Below, piece after piece: positions 27,279-38,009 of a DNA stretch of 64,000 nt. Under the pieces are notes generated by a model, which saw nothing but the letters and a program-made list of their open reading frames with translations, was not told the DNA's origin and did no database searches. Source of the DNA: WHSW01 sp963742205 (lineage in GTDB: Bacteria > Actinomycetota > Thermoleophilia > Solirubrobacterales > 70-9); assembly GCA_963742205.1 (NCBI GenBank), contig CAVUKZ010000006.1, positions 434,001 through 498,000 of the forward strand, given 5' to 3'. A program made the position numbers and the translations under genes. The number at the start of each line of letters is the position of its first letter. Position 1 is the first letter of the stretch.

Positions 27279-28111
27279 TTAGCCCTTCTTGCCGCGGCCG
27301 CGGCCGCCACGGCGGTTCCGCCCGCGCGCCGCCGGGTCGGCCGTCGCCCTGGCCGGAGCCGACGGGGCGGTTGCCTCGCCCGCCCTGGCCATGCCCTGAC
27401 GCCTGGCCCGGTCCCTGGCTGCCGCCCTGCCCGCCGCGCCCCTGGCGCTTCGCGCCCTGGCCCTGTCCTGCCGTGGCTGCCTTGTCCCGAACGCATCGGG
27501 CCGAAGTCTGGCCCGGCTGCCCGGGCCCTGGCCCGCGCCCCGGCCGCGCCCGCCAGCCGGCCGGCCGGGCACCCGGCTGCCGCATCGTGAACTCCGGGAG
27601 CTGGCGCGTGGGGCGCATCGGATCGGGCTCGCCCGGCTCGGTCGGCGGACGGAGCGAGTGGCGCGATCAGCGCGTCGCCGCGACGACGGGCGATCATCGG
27701 CAGGGCGGATTCCTCGGGCCCTTCGGTCTGGCAGGCGCGGCGGACATCGGCCACCGGCGGTGCCTCGGCGACGCTCGGGTTCGGCGGCGGCGGCGGCGCG
27801 ACCAGGTTCGGCAGCGCTGCGGAGACGGCGCGTCCTCCTCGGCGGCGTCGGCTGCCGCGGCGGCCGCCTCCTCGAGCGGCGCCCGGATCGTGTGGCGAGC
27901 ACCTGGGTGGTGGAGCGCGTCGACGAGCCCTCTTCTTGCGCGGCGCCGGCACCCTGGCTTCCTTGTACTCGTGCTCGGCGTCGCAGCTCACGCACCGGGT
28001 CTGCTTGATCGTGTCGTCGATCATCGCGACGATCGCGTGGTCGGTGAGGCGGCGCTCGCGCGGACAGTAATCGTCCACCACGTCACCGGGCCGAAACCGG
28101 CGTTGCTGCAT
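27279..28111 (-). CDS. Basic low-complexity protein with N-terminal cysteine pair, frameshifted
   Basis: About 275 residues, unknown function. N-terminal 60 residues are well defined (RFRPGDVVDDYCPRERRLTD, then TRCVSCDAEHEYK); the Cys residues CxR and CxxC look like a small zinc site. The rest is low complexity, ending in a Gly/Arg/Gln-rich tail (NRRGGRGRGKKG) that could bind RNA. Frame breaks are frequent in this high-GC repeat-like stretch, so the middle of the protein cannot be read with confidence. It lies between argH and fabI in the same direction. Confidence 0.55.
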
Positions 28112-28234
28112 ACGGTCTCCCCAAAGAGCCTTACGAAAAGCCGTACGAGGAACGCACAGCCCGGCGCGCGGCGCCAAATCCCGGCGGGACCGGGAACCTC
28201 GAGCTGCCCAGGATGGGTGCGGCGAGTGTAGCAG

Positions 28235-29685
28235 ACTGGCGGATGGGCCGGCAAGGATGCGGACCGCGTTCGGCGACCGGCCGACGGCCCGGTCAGGTCC
28301 ACGCGCGCGAGCCACGTGCGCGTCTCGGCCAGCGCGGCGGCGACCGCGTCGGGGTACGTCGACTGCGGCGTGCGCTTGCGCCCGCACCGAGGCCTCCGGC
28401 GTGACCGCGTCGCGCACGTCGTCGCCGAAAGTGCGAGCTAAGCGCGCCACTCGGCCAGCGAGAGCGCGTCGAAGTCGCGGCCCTGCTGCAGCAGTTCGCG
28501 CACCATCCCGCCGACCATTTCGTGGGCCTGCCGGAAGGGCACGCCGCGGCGCGACGAGGTAGTCGGCGACATCGGTCGCGAGCAGCAGTCCCGACGCCGC
28601 CTCGCGCGTGCGCTCGCGGCGCAGCGTCAGCTTCGCACGACACGGCGCGGTCGCGTCGAGCGACACGGTCAGCGTGTCCTCCGCGTCGAAGATCGGCTTC
28701 CTTGTCTTCCTGCAGATCCTTGTTGTAGCCGGTCGGCAGCCCTTTCATCGTGACCAGCAGCGCCGGTCGAGATGGCCGATGGCCCGTCCGCTCTTGCCGC
28801 GCACCAGCTCGAGCGGATCGGGATTCTTCTTCTGCGGCATCATGCTGCTGCCGGTCGCCGAGCGATCGGCGAGTTCGAAGAAGCCGAACTCCTCGCTCGT
28901 GAGCAGGATGAAGTCCTCGGCGATGCGGCTCAGATGCACCATCGACAGCGCGCACGCGTAGAGGAAGCCCGCGGCGAAGTCGCGATCGGACGACGCGTCC
29001 ATGCTGTTGAGCACGACGCGCGAGAAGCCGAGCGCGCGCGCCAGCGCTGCGACGTCGACCGGGTAGCCGGTGCCGGCGATCGCGCCCGAGCCGAGCGGCA
29101 GCGCGTCGGCTTCGTCGCGCGGCACCGGCTGCAGCCGATCGTGATCGCGCCGCAGCGCCGCGGCGTGACTGAGCAGGAAGTGCGCGACCAGCACCGGCAT
29201 CGCGCGCCGCATGTGCGTGTACGACGGCATGACCGCCATGCCGGCGCGCTCGGCCTGGTCGACCAGCGCCGCGACGAGCGGCGCGCAGCTTCGCCTGCAG
29301 CAGCGGAATGCGCCGCCGCAGGTAGAGCCGCAAATCGACGGACACCTGCTCGTTGCGCGACCGGCCCGGTGTGCAGGCGGCGGCCGGCATCGCCGATGCG
29401 CGCGACCAGCTGACGCTCGACGAAGCTGTGGACGTCTTCGTCGTCGCCGTTCACCCACTCCGGGTTTCGCCGTCCCTCTTCCAGAATCGCCGTCAGCCCG
29501 TCGCGGATGGCCTGCCCGTCGGCCGCTGTCAGCGCGCCGCACGCGACGAGCGCCTCTGCCCACGCGAGGCTGCCCGTCACGTCGTCCTCGAACAGCCGGC
29601 GGTCGAACCGGAACGAGAGACCGAAGTCGAACGCCGCCGGATCGGGCGCCGCGTCGAACCTTCCCGACCAGAGGTGCTGTGACAT
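28235..29685 (-). CDS. argH: Argininosuccinate lyase, many frameshifts
   Basis: About 480 residues. It cleaves argininosuccinate to arginine and fumarate. Visible blocks: MSQHLWSGRFDAAPD, EDVHSFVERQL, RSRNEQVSVDLRLYLR, the fumarase-superfamily signature GSSMMPQKKNPDPLEL and MKGLPTGYNKDLQEDKE. Frame breaks number about eight, and the C-terminal end near 28235 is approximate. The ATG at 29685 overlaps the TGA of the ArgG-like gene (TGATG). Third gene of the argR-side arginine operon. Confidence 0.85.
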
Positions 29686-30305
29686 CAGGACGCCACCAGA
29701 CGCGACATGACGTCGAACGCGGCCGTCCGCGACGGCGAGTTCGACGATGCCGTCGGGGGATCCCGGGAGGTCCTGGTACGCCGTGTGGAGCACGTCGATC
29801 GCCGGCTGACCGGTGATCGTCTCGAGGCTCTCGAGAATTTCAGCAGGTGTCATCGTGATGCCGTTCAGTTCGATGGGCGTGTCGTGCGCAAAGCGAAGCT
29901 CGACGATCGCGGTGCCCGGCCCGTCGCGCCGATCGATCCGCGTGCGCCAGGGCAGATCGATGCCGCCGGGCTCGACGAACGTCGCCGCCTCGAGCGTCGC
30001 GATCGACGCGAGCGATCGACTGACGAACCGTTCGGCAGCATCGGCAACGGCGCGCGGAGATCGGCCGGAGCCGCGGCCAGCGCCGGAACGATCACGTCGC
30101 GCGCGAACTCTTCCCGCACGTCGAGCGCGTGACAGCGAACGGCGCCCAGCGTCAGGGCGTCGTCTCGCAGCGCGATGAGCGCCGTCTTGCCGCCGAGATC
30201 GAACGCGACGGCGACGACGTCCAGGCCACATGCGGCCGAGCGCGCACGGTCTGCGCCAGTGACGCCTCGATCACCCAGATAGCCAACCACGATGCGATCA
30301 GCCAA
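29685..30305 (-). CDS. Miniature ArgG-like protein lacking the synthetase domain, frameshifted
   Basis: About 205 residues against about 400 for argininosuccinate synthase. The N-terminal part keeps ArgG-like sequence (LDVVAVAFDLGG, RCHALDVREEFARDVIVPAL), but the ATP PP-loop SGGLDTS is replaced by YLGDRGVTGA. The central synthetase domain is missing, and the chain jumps to the ArgG C-terminal region (VELRFAHDTPIELNGITMTPAEILESL in part). It cannot be a working ligase as read. Frame breaks near 30030 and 29745. It lies between argR and argH and overlaps both, so a role in arginine synthesis or its control is likely. Confidence 0.65.
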
Positions 30306-30782
30306 CGTCGTGTCTCTCCCTTCTCTTACGCCTCTGCGCCAACCGCTCGAGCGTGTGACGCGCGGCCTGCGCCTGCCGCGCGTCGCGGCAAATCACCAGA
30401 ATCGTGTCGTCGCCGGCGATCGTGCCGACCACATCCGGCAGGCGCGCGCGATCGATCGCCAGTCCGAGCAGCTGCGCCTGTCCCGGCCCCGTCTTCACGA
30501 CCACGAGATGCTGGGCGACATCGACGCTGAGCTGAAACTCGCTGAGCGCGCGCGAGAGAGCGACCGCCGCCGCAATCGGCGACGACGAGTCGGGCGCCGG
30601 CCGCCTGGTAGGCGCCGTCGGCCGAACGCTTCACGAGCCCGAGTTCCTTGATATCGCGCGACAGCGTCGCCTGCGTGACGTCGAATCCCATGCGCGAGAG
30701 CCGCTGCCGCAGCACCTCCTGGCTGTGCACGGGCTCTTGCTTCGACGAGCTGACGAATGGCGGACTGCCGGCGCGCCTTCAT
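30298..30782 (-). CDS. argR: Arginine repressor, frameshifted
   Basis: About 160 residues. N-terminal winged helix (SQEVLRQRLSRMGFDVTQATLSRDIKELGLVKR in part) and C-terminal arginine-binding hexamer domain with GTIAGDDTILVI. Frame breaks near 30720, 30605 and 30520. It binds ARG boxes when loaded with arginine; a candidate box lies in the shared promoter at 30867-30881. The stop overlaps the ArgG-like start by 8 bases. Confidence 0.87.
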
Positions 30783-30803
30783 ATCTATGCGTTCAGATGA
30801 ATC

Positions 30804-30831
30804 AGTATACAGAACCATGCGTCACTGTCAT
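30804..30831 (-). promoter_or_regulatory. Promoter for argR-argG-like-argH
   Basis: On the minus strand, ATGACA (30831-30826) and TATACT (30809-30804) are spaced by 16 bases, ending 22 bases before the argR ATG. It faces the promoter of argC. Confidence 0.6.
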
Positions 30832-30843
30832 CAGCAAAATTGA

Positions 30844-30881
30844 TTGACAGACCGTGTCTCCGGATATGTATAAGTATTCTT
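30844..30881 (+). promoter_or_regulatory. argC operon promoter overlapped by an ARG-box-like site
   Basis: TTGACA (30844-30849), a 17-base spacer and TGTATA (30867-30872). The -10 lies inside TGTATAAGTATTCTT (30867-30881), which resembles the ARG-box pattern TGAAT-N4-ATTCA with a few mismatches. ArgR bound there would block polymerase. The argC ATG (30886) is so close that the message would be nearly leaderless. Confidence 0.6.
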
Positions 30882-30885
30882 TTCC

Positions 30886-31890
30886 ATGTATAGAATTGCG
30901 GTCATCGGGGCGACGGGCTTTGCCGGGCAGGAACTGGTCCGCCTGCTCGCGCGGCATCCGCACGCCACGCTGACGGTCGCGACCGCCTCGCAGGCCACCA
31001 GCACGCCGCGCAAGCTGCCGGCGCTGACGCGCGTGTGGGACGGCGAGGTGCGTGCCGCTCGATACTCGGCATCGTCGGCCGCGCAGGCGGACGTCGTCGT
31101 TTCTGGCGCTGCCGGAAGCCGCCTCCGCGCGAGGTCGCGCCGGCGCTCCTCGACGCCGGGCTCCGCGTCGTCGATCTGTCGGGCGCGTTCCGCCTGCGGG
31201 ACGACGGCCGCGCGCACGCGTTGGTATCCGGCGACGCCGGCGATGCCCGACGGCGTCGCGTACGGCCTGACCGAATTCGAGAAGGACGCGATTCACGACG
31301 CGAGGCTCGTCGCGAATCCGGGCTGCTACCCCACCGCGTCGCTGCTCGCGCTGCTGCCGCTGGCAGCAGGCCGGGCTGCTCGCGCGCCGGCAGCGACATC
31401 ATCATCGACGCCAAGTCGGGCATCTCGGGCGCCGGCAAGGCGGCCACCGAGCGGACCCACTTCTCCGAGAACCACGGCAGCGTGGCGGCCTACGGCGCGT
31501 TCGGCCATCGGCACACGCCGGAGATGGAGCAGGCGCTCGGCCGCGGCGTGACGTTCGTGCCGCATCTGGTGCCGCTCGACCGCGGCATCCTCGTCGTCGA
31601 TGCTACGTGCGCCTCGTGCCCGGAACGACCGCCGAGCGCAGGTGGCGCGAGGCGTTCGAGCACGCGCTACGCGGCGGCGCCGTTCGTGCGGCTGACCGGC
31701 GCCGATCTGCCCGAGATCAAGCACGTGGCGTGGACCAACTTCTGCGACATCGGCTGGAAGGTGGACGAAGCCAACGGCCGCGCGCTGATCGTGTCGGTGC
31801 ATCGACAACCTGGTGAAGGGCGCCGCCGGCTCGGCGGTGCAGAACTTCAACGTGATGTGCGGCTTCGACGAGTGCGCGGGACTGCTGTGA
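30886..31890 (+). CDS. argC: N-acetyl-gamma-glutamyl-phosphate reductase, frameshifted
   Basis: About 335 residues. NADPH-dependent reduction in arginine synthesis. The start MYRIAVIGATGFAGQELVRL is the nucleotide-binding loop, NPGCYPT holds the catalytic Cys, and DAKSGISGAGK and HTPEMEQAL follow. Frame breaks near 31100, 31225, 31375, 31610 and 31805. First gene of the plus-strand arginine operon; its TGA overlaps an in-frame GTG for argB (GTGA). Confidence 0.87.
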
Positions 31891-32755
31891 GCAGCGCGGT
31901 CGAGCGACGCGCTCGCCGAAGCATCGGGCGGCGATGCTGAAGCTGGTGGCGAGCTGCTCGAAGATCGCGAGCGGCTCGATGGCCGTCGCGCGGCTGATCG
32001 CCAGCGCCGCCGGACAGCAGACGCTGGTCGTCGTCCACGGCGGCGGCAAGGACATCGACGCGGCGCTGGCGCAGGCCGGGCATTCCGAAGCAGCAGGTCG
32101 ACGGGCTCCGGATCACCGACGAGGCGACGCTGCAGGTGGTGGTCGCCGTGCTCGCCGGCAGTCGATCAACACGCGGCTCGTCGCGGCGCGTGAACGCCGC
32201 CGGCGGGCGGGCGGTCGGCCTGACCGGCGCGGACGCCGGCGTCGGCCTGGTGAAGCGGCGCGAAGCCGCATCGCGCCACCAACGGCGAGCTCGTCGATCT
32301 CGGCTTCGTCGGCGAGCCGGTGCCGAACGGCGACGCGTCGCTGCTCGGCGCCTGGTCGACGCGGCGGGTTCGTGCCGGTCATCGCGTGCATCGGCGCCGT
32401 CACGCGATGGATCAGCTCTTCAACGTCAACGCCGATACGCTGGCCGGCAGCCTGGCGGCGCGGCTCGGCGCCAAGCGACTGGTGATCGCCGGCGGCACCG
32501 CCGGTGTGCTCGACGACGCAGGGGCAGACCATCCCGTCGCTCGACGCCGCGCGCATCGGCGATCTCGTGAGCTCGGGGACGGCAACCGCTGGCATGGTGG
32601 CCAAGCTTCGCGCCTGCCGCGCGGGCGATCGACGACGGCGTGCAGCGAGGTCGCCGATCGCGGACGGCGAAGCAACCGCCGCGCCTCGCCGGCGCTTCTG
32701 GGCCGGAGGACCGGCATCGCGCCAGCCGGCGCGTGGACGAGGATGTCATGGCTGA
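31887..32755 (+). CDS. argB: Acetylglutamate kinase, frameshifted
   Basis: About 285 residues. It phosphorylates N-acetylglutamate. Read across frames: LKLGGELLED, LVVVHGGGKDIDAAL (the glycine-rich phosphate loop), GLTGADAG, NVNADTLAGSLAARLGAKRLV and GGTAGVL. Frame breaks are frequent (near 31948, 32090, 32165, 32275, 32385, 32520, 32625). The GTG at 31887 overlaps the argC stop; an ATG at 31934 matches the usual N-terminus (MLKLGGELL) better, so the start is open. The 3' end meets argD near 32750. Confidence 0.82.
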
Positions 32756-33998
32756 CGATCGAACTTCGAACAGCGTCAAGGCCCTCGAGGCCCGACCACG
32801 TCCTGCAGACCTACAAGCGCGCAGCCCGTGGTGTTCGTCCGCGGCGAGGGCACGCGCCTGTTCGACATCGACGGCCGCGACGTACCTCGACTTCCTCTCG
32901 GGCATCGGCGTCGTCGTGCTCGGCCACGGCCATCCGGGGCTCGCGCAGGCCATCGCCGACCAGGCGGCGACGCTGGTGCAGACGTCGAACCTCTACTACC
33001 ACCCGCTGCAGGGCCAGCTGGCGGCGCGGCTCGCGGCGCTGTCCGGACTGCAGCGCACGTTCTTCTGCAACAGCGGCACCGAGGCGGTCGAGGCGTGCCT
33101 GAAGTTCGCGCGCCGCTTCTGGTTCTCGCAGGGCAAGAAGCAGCCGGACGCGGTACGTCGCGCTTCAGCACGGCTTCTCCGGGCCGAACGATGGGCGCGC
33201 TGTCGGTGACCGCCAACGCGCATTACCGCGAGCCGTTCGAGCCGCTGATCCCCGGCGTGACGTTCGTGTCGCCGACGACCTCGCGGCGCTCGAGGCGGCG
33301 GTCACCGACTCAGACGGCGGCGATCATCGCCGAACCGCATCCAGGGCGAAGGCGGCGTGCGGCCGCTCTCGCCGGAGTTCGCCGCGGCGATCGAGCACGC
33401 GTGCGACGAGCGACCGGCACGCTGCTCATCGCCGACGAGGTGCAGTGCGGACTCGGCCGCACCGGACGACCCGTTCTACTTCCAGGCGCTCGGCCTGACG
33501 CCCGGACCTGATCACGGTCGGCAAGGCGCTCGGCTCCGGCGTGCCCGATCGGCGCGGCGCTGGTCGCCGAGCACGTCGCCGCGCAGATCTTCGCCGGCGA
33601 TCACGGCAGCACCTACGGCGGCAACCTGCTGTCGACCCGCGCCGGCCTGACCGTGCTCGAGCAGCTGACGGGCACACCGAGGCGTGCCGTACCCGCCGGC
33701 GGCGTCATCGGCGCACGTGCGCAGAGGTCGGCCCGGTGTTCGAGAGGCGCTGCTGCCTGACGCAAGCACCGATCGTCACCGAAGCGCGCGGGGCCGGCGT
33801 GATGCGCGGCCTCGGGCTGACGGTGACGCGGCGCCGGTGATCGAAGGGGCGCTCGGCGCGGCCTGCTGGTCAATCGGACCGCCGAGACGGTGGTCCGCAT
33901 GCTGCCGCCGTTCACGGTCACGAAGGCGGAGATCGAGGAAGCGGTGTCGATTCTCGACCAGGTGCTGGCCGCGCGTTCGAGCGGAGGCCACGGCATGA
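32748..33998 (+). CDS. argD: Acetylornithine aminotransferase, many frameshifts
   Basis: About 410 residues. PLP enzyme converting acetylglutamate semialdehyde to acetylornithine. Segments recovered: YLDFLSGIGVVVLGHGHPGL, FFCNSGTEAVEACLKFAR, TMGALSVTAN, LIADEVQCGLGRTG, LITVGKALGSG (Schiff-base lysine), STYGGNLLSTRAGL and EARGAGVMRGLGL. About eight frame breaks. Its last codons reach TGA at 33996-33998, overlapping the ATG of the GNAT gene (ATGA), provided the last frame break near 33980 is an error. Confidence 0.82.
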
Positions 33999-34552
33999 AC
34001 GTGGAGCTGGCCATCCATCGCGCTCACGTGGTGCCACCGGCCGTCGAGCTCGACGATCGCGCCGACCACACCGTGCTCCGCACCGCCGGCCGCAGGACGC
34101 CGAGCAGATCCACGCGCTCATCAGGAGCACCTCGAAGAGGGCCACCTGCTGCCGCGCCAGCTCGACGAGCTGCGGGCGCGCGCCGCGCTTCGTCGTCGCC
34201 GACGCGCGGCCGGGTCATCGGCTGCGCCGAGCTCGCGCCGCTGAGCACGGCGTCGCCGAGGTCCGCTCGCTCGTCGTGCCCGCGACGCCCGCGAGGGCGG
34301 CATCGGCCGCCGCTCGTCGCGGAGCTGCTGCGGATCGCCCGGCTCGAGGATTCCACGAGCTGTGCGCGTTCACGCACGAGCCGGGCTACTTCGTCCGCAT
34401 GGGCTTCTCCATCGTGCCGCACGCGTGGGTGCCGGAGAAGATCGCGATGGACTGCCAGCGCTGCCCGCTGTTCCGCAACTGCGGCCAGTCGGCGGTGGTG
34501 CTCTCGCTGCCGGCAGCAACGGCGCTCCCGCCGCGCGGCGACGCTCGCCACC
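33995..34552 (+). CDS. GNAT N-acetylglutamate synthase (short ArgA type), frameshifted
   Basis: About 180 residues of GNAT fold. Central VIGCAELAPLS and the acetyl-CoA loop region EGGIGRRLVAELL, then FVRMGFSIVPHAWVPEKI and the family-typical DCQRCPLFRNCGQSAVVL. That end matches the short, kinase-free ArgA acetyltransferases of many bacteria and sets it apart from unrelated GNATs. It would prime acetylglutamate formation. Five or more frame breaks; the 3' end is approximate. Its position between argD and argJ supports the role. Confidence 0.78.
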
Positions 34553-34559
34553 GCTCGCA

Positions 34560-35793
34560 GCGGTCGAGGCCCCGATGCGCACTGGCGAGTCGCCGGCGGC
34601 GTCACCGCACCGGCCGGCTTCCGCGCCGCGGGCCTGCACTGCGGCATCAAGGCCAGCGGCAAGCCCGACCTCGCGCTGGTGGCGGCGGACGCGGCCGGTG
34701 GCCGCCGCGGGCCTGTTCACGCACGAACCAGGCGAAGGCGGCGCCGGTGCTCGTGTCGAAGTCGCACCTCGAACGCAGCGGCGGCGGGCCCGGGCGGTCG
34801 TCACCAACAGCGGCTGCGCCAACGCCTGCACCGGCCCGCAGGGCCTCGCCGACGCCGATCGAGATGGCCGCGCCTGCACCGCGGACGCTCGTCGGCTGCC
34901 GTGCCCGAGGAAGTGCTCGTCGCGTCGACCGGCGTCATCGGCGTCAACCTGAAGATGGACGCGGTCCGCGGCGGGCATCCCGAAGGCGGTGGCGGCGCTC
35001 GCCGCCGACGGCGGCGCGGCCGCCGCCGACGCCATCATGACGACCGATCCGTTTCCGAAGTCGGCCGCCGTCGAGGTGCGGTGTGCCGCCGGCAGCTTCC
35101 GCGTCGGCGGCATGGCGAAGGGCTCGGGCATGATCGAGCCGCGCATGGCGACGATGCTCGGCTACCTGACGACCGATGCCGCCGTCGACGCCGGCACTGC
35201 TGCAGCGTGCGCTCATCGATGCGTGCCGCTACACCTTCAACGCGATCACGGTGGACGGCGAGCCGTCGACCAACGACTGCGTGTTCGCGATGGCCAGCGG
35301 CGCCAGCGGCGTCGCCATCGACGAGGCGCTCGTACCCGGCGCTCTTCGAGGGCCTGCGAGCGGTCGCCCTCGAGCTGTCGCTCGGCATCGTCCGCGGCGG
35401 CGAAGGCGCGACCAAGCTGGTGGCAGGTCACGGTGACCGACGCGGCGACCGAGGCCGACGCGTGGACCGCGGCGCGCGCCATCGCCAATTCGCCGCTGGT
35501 GAAGACCGCGGTCCACGGCGGCGATCCGAACTGGGGCCGCCTGGTCGCGGCAGCCGGCCGCTCGGGCGCCGACTTCGTGCTCGAGCGGGCGCGCGTCCGC
35601 ATCGGCGTCGCTGGTGCTCTTCGACGACGGCCAGCCGTTCGACGAGCTCGCGCCGCAGGCGGCCGAGTACCTGCAGGGCACGGACCTCGACATCGAGGTG
35701 GACCTCGGCGCCGGCGGCCCGCACCCGCCACCGTTTGGACCTGCGACCTGTCGACGGACTACGTCCAGATCAACGCCGAGTACCGGCACGTGA
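34560..35793 (+). CDS. argJ: Glutamate N-acetyltransferase (ArgJ), many frameshifts
   Basis: About 405 residues. It recycles the acetyl group from acetylornithine to glutamate. Blocks: GGVTAPAGFRAAGLHCGIKA, VVTNSGCANACTGPQG, VLVASTGVIGVNLKMD, AKGSGMIEPRMATML followed by GYLTTDA (the self-cleavage site is expected just before the Thr), NAITVDGEPSTNDC and HGGDPNWGRLVAAAGR. It ends in INAEYR. About eight frame breaks; the 5' end is not certain because no good start codon is seen near 34560. The stop is near 35793 or 35803. Confidence 0.82.
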
Positions 35794-35818
35794 CGGACCG
35801 TGAGCCATCGATCGGCCG

Positions 35819-36759
35819 ATGCGCAACGCGCGCAACTTCCTGTCGATCCTCGACTTCGACCACGACGAGCTCGCGCGCTGCCTCGACCTAGGCGTCGCGC
35901 GTCAAGGCCGACCGCTCGCTCGGCCCGGACGCGCCGACCGCCACACGCGCTCGACGGCCGTCACGTCGGGCTGCTGTTCGAGAAGCCGTCGCTGCGCACG
36001 CGCGTGACCTTCACGATCGGCGTGCGCGAGCTGGGCGGCGACATGGTCGACATCCCGTCGGACGTCATGCACGCCGATCGCGAGCCGCTGCACGACGTCG
36101 CCCGCAACCTCGAGCGCTGGGTGGACGCGGTGGTCATCCGCACGTTCAGCGCAGGACCGGCTGACGCAGGTCGGCGGCGCCACGTCGCGGCTGCAAGGTG
36201 GTCAACGCGCTGTCGAACGAGGAGCATCCCTGCCAGGCGCTCGCCGACATGCAGACGCTGCGCGAGCTGTGGGGCGAGGTGGCGGGCCGCACGATCGCGT
36301 TCGTCGGCGACGGCAACAACGTCGCGACCTCGCTGGTGCATGCGGCGGTGATGCTCGGGCGCCTCGGTGCGCGTCGCCACGCCGAAGGGCTACGAGCTGC
36401 CGGAGGAGGTGGTCGACGCAGTGCGCGGCGGCGGCCGGCGGCGGCGCCACGCTGACGCAGTTCCACGACCCGCGCAAGGCGGTCGCGGGCGTCGACGCCG
36501 TCTACACCGACGTGTGGACGTCGATGGGCCAGGAGGTCGAGTACGCCGAGCGCACGAAGATCTTCGCGCGCTACCAGGTGAACGACGCGCATGATGGCGC
36601 TGGCGACGCCGGACGCGCGTCTTCATGCACTGCCTGCCGGCGCATCGCGGCGAGGAAGTGACCGACGAGGTGATCGAGTCGGCGACCTCGGTGGTGTTCG
36701 ACCAGGCCGAGAACCGCCTGCACGCGCAGAAGGCGCTGCTCGTCGAGACTGTTCAGTAG
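35819..36759 (+). CDS. argF: Ornithine carbamoyltransferase, many frameshifts
   Basis: About 310 residues. It makes citrulline from ornithine and carbamoyl phosphate. Carbamoyl-phosphate loop FEKPSLRTRVTF, HPCQALADMQTL, and the ornithine-site FMHCLPAHRG read across a break near 36610. Breaks also near 35905, 36150, 36190, 36360, 36440 and 36590. The ATG at 35819 matches the family start RNFLSILDF. Last gene of the plus-strand arginine operon; it converges on the secreted hypothetical. Confidence 0.86.
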
Positions 36760-37990
36760 GAGCCGCGCGACGCGGCCGCGCGCCCTGACCGCAACGGCCA
36801 TGACGTCGGGCCGCGGGTTCTCGTACTCGAGCCGCTGCGCGCCGTCCGCGCGCCTCGCCCACCACCACCGGCATCGAGCTGGCGATCACCGTCCAGCCGA
36901 CCGGCAGCAGCACCGTCGTCCGCGGGGCGTCGAACGTCGCGTCGAACGCCAGTTCGTCGCCGTCCAGCCGGTAGCGCGCGGCGTCGGTCAGGTGGCGGAT
37001 GACGCGGATACGGGTCGAGCCGCCGGCCGGCACCGCCGGGATCGTCATCAGCACCGCTGGCGTCGGCCTCGACCGGGTCGCGGCGTCGAGGTGACGCCCT
37101 CGCGCGCCGCGGTCTCGACCTTCAGCGGCTCGCCGGTGTCGAGCACCACGGCGCCGGTCGCGACACGCGACGCCGGCACGGGCACCCCCGTCGATACCGA
37201 CGTCGTCCCGGACGCACCTCGTGAAGTCGTCGACAGCGAACCGCGTGTGTGGCGGGATGCCGAGGGGATACACGTTCGACGTCGTCGTGCGCGCGTTCGA
37301 ACCACGGTGCCGAGGCGGTGGTGCCGGCGACGAACCCGCTGGCGGCGGTCGTCGACGAGCTGGGCGGCATCTCCAGCCCCGGCCTCGCCTTGATCACCAG
37401 CGGCGCCGCGTTCGGCCCGGGGTGCGTGAAGCTGATGATCACCCGGCCGTCGGCCTCGGTCAGCACCTGCGATGGCACGTTCAAGCTGACCAGCCGATAG
37501 CCGAGCCGGGAGGACCACCGCGTTGCGGCGGATGCTCAGCGGCCGGTCGAAGACGATCGCGTCGCCCTGGCGGAAGTAGCTCTTCGCGATCCTTGTAGGT
37601 CTTGTCGATGAGCACCCGGGCCTGGCCGTCGGCGGCACCGGCCTGGCCAGCGACACCCTGATGTACTGGGTGTCGAGATCGGCGTCGGGGTGGCCCTCGC
37701 GGCGCGCCTGCGCGCCGCCGACGACCTCCCACTTCAACTCCTTGCCGGTCGCCGGATCGAAGACGTGCTCGTTGGTCGCGATGCTGCCCTTGCGGATGGT
37801 GTTGAAGAAGAATCGCGCGTTCGGCGTGGTGCCGGTGACCTCGTAGACGATGCGGAACTGCGCCGTGTCCGGGGCGAGCAGCTCGTAGCGGGTGTAGTCG
37901 TCCTCCTGCGTCTGGCGGAGGAGACTGCGCCTCGGTGACGGCGGCGCCCAGCGCCAGCAGCGGAAGCAGGCGAAGAAGTGCGCGAGCCAT
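36753..37990 (-). CDS. Secreted hypothetical protein, frameshifted
   Basis: About 410 residues, unknown. Signal peptide LLRLLPLLALGAAVTEAQ, then beta-rich sequence such as RYELLAPDTAQFRIVYEVTG, FFFNTIRKGSIATNEHVFD and FDRPLSIRRNAVVLP. A further block, LTEADGRVIISFTHPGPNAAP, precedes a C-terminal half in which RYRLDGDELAFDATF is the clearest. No catalytic motif is seen. Frame breaks are near 37935, 37640, 37590, 37490, 37345, 37265 and 37060. The gene lies tail to tail with argF, and its stop is approximate. Confidence 0.6.
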
Positions 37991-38009
37991 GGGCGCATGA
38001 TAGCGCCGT

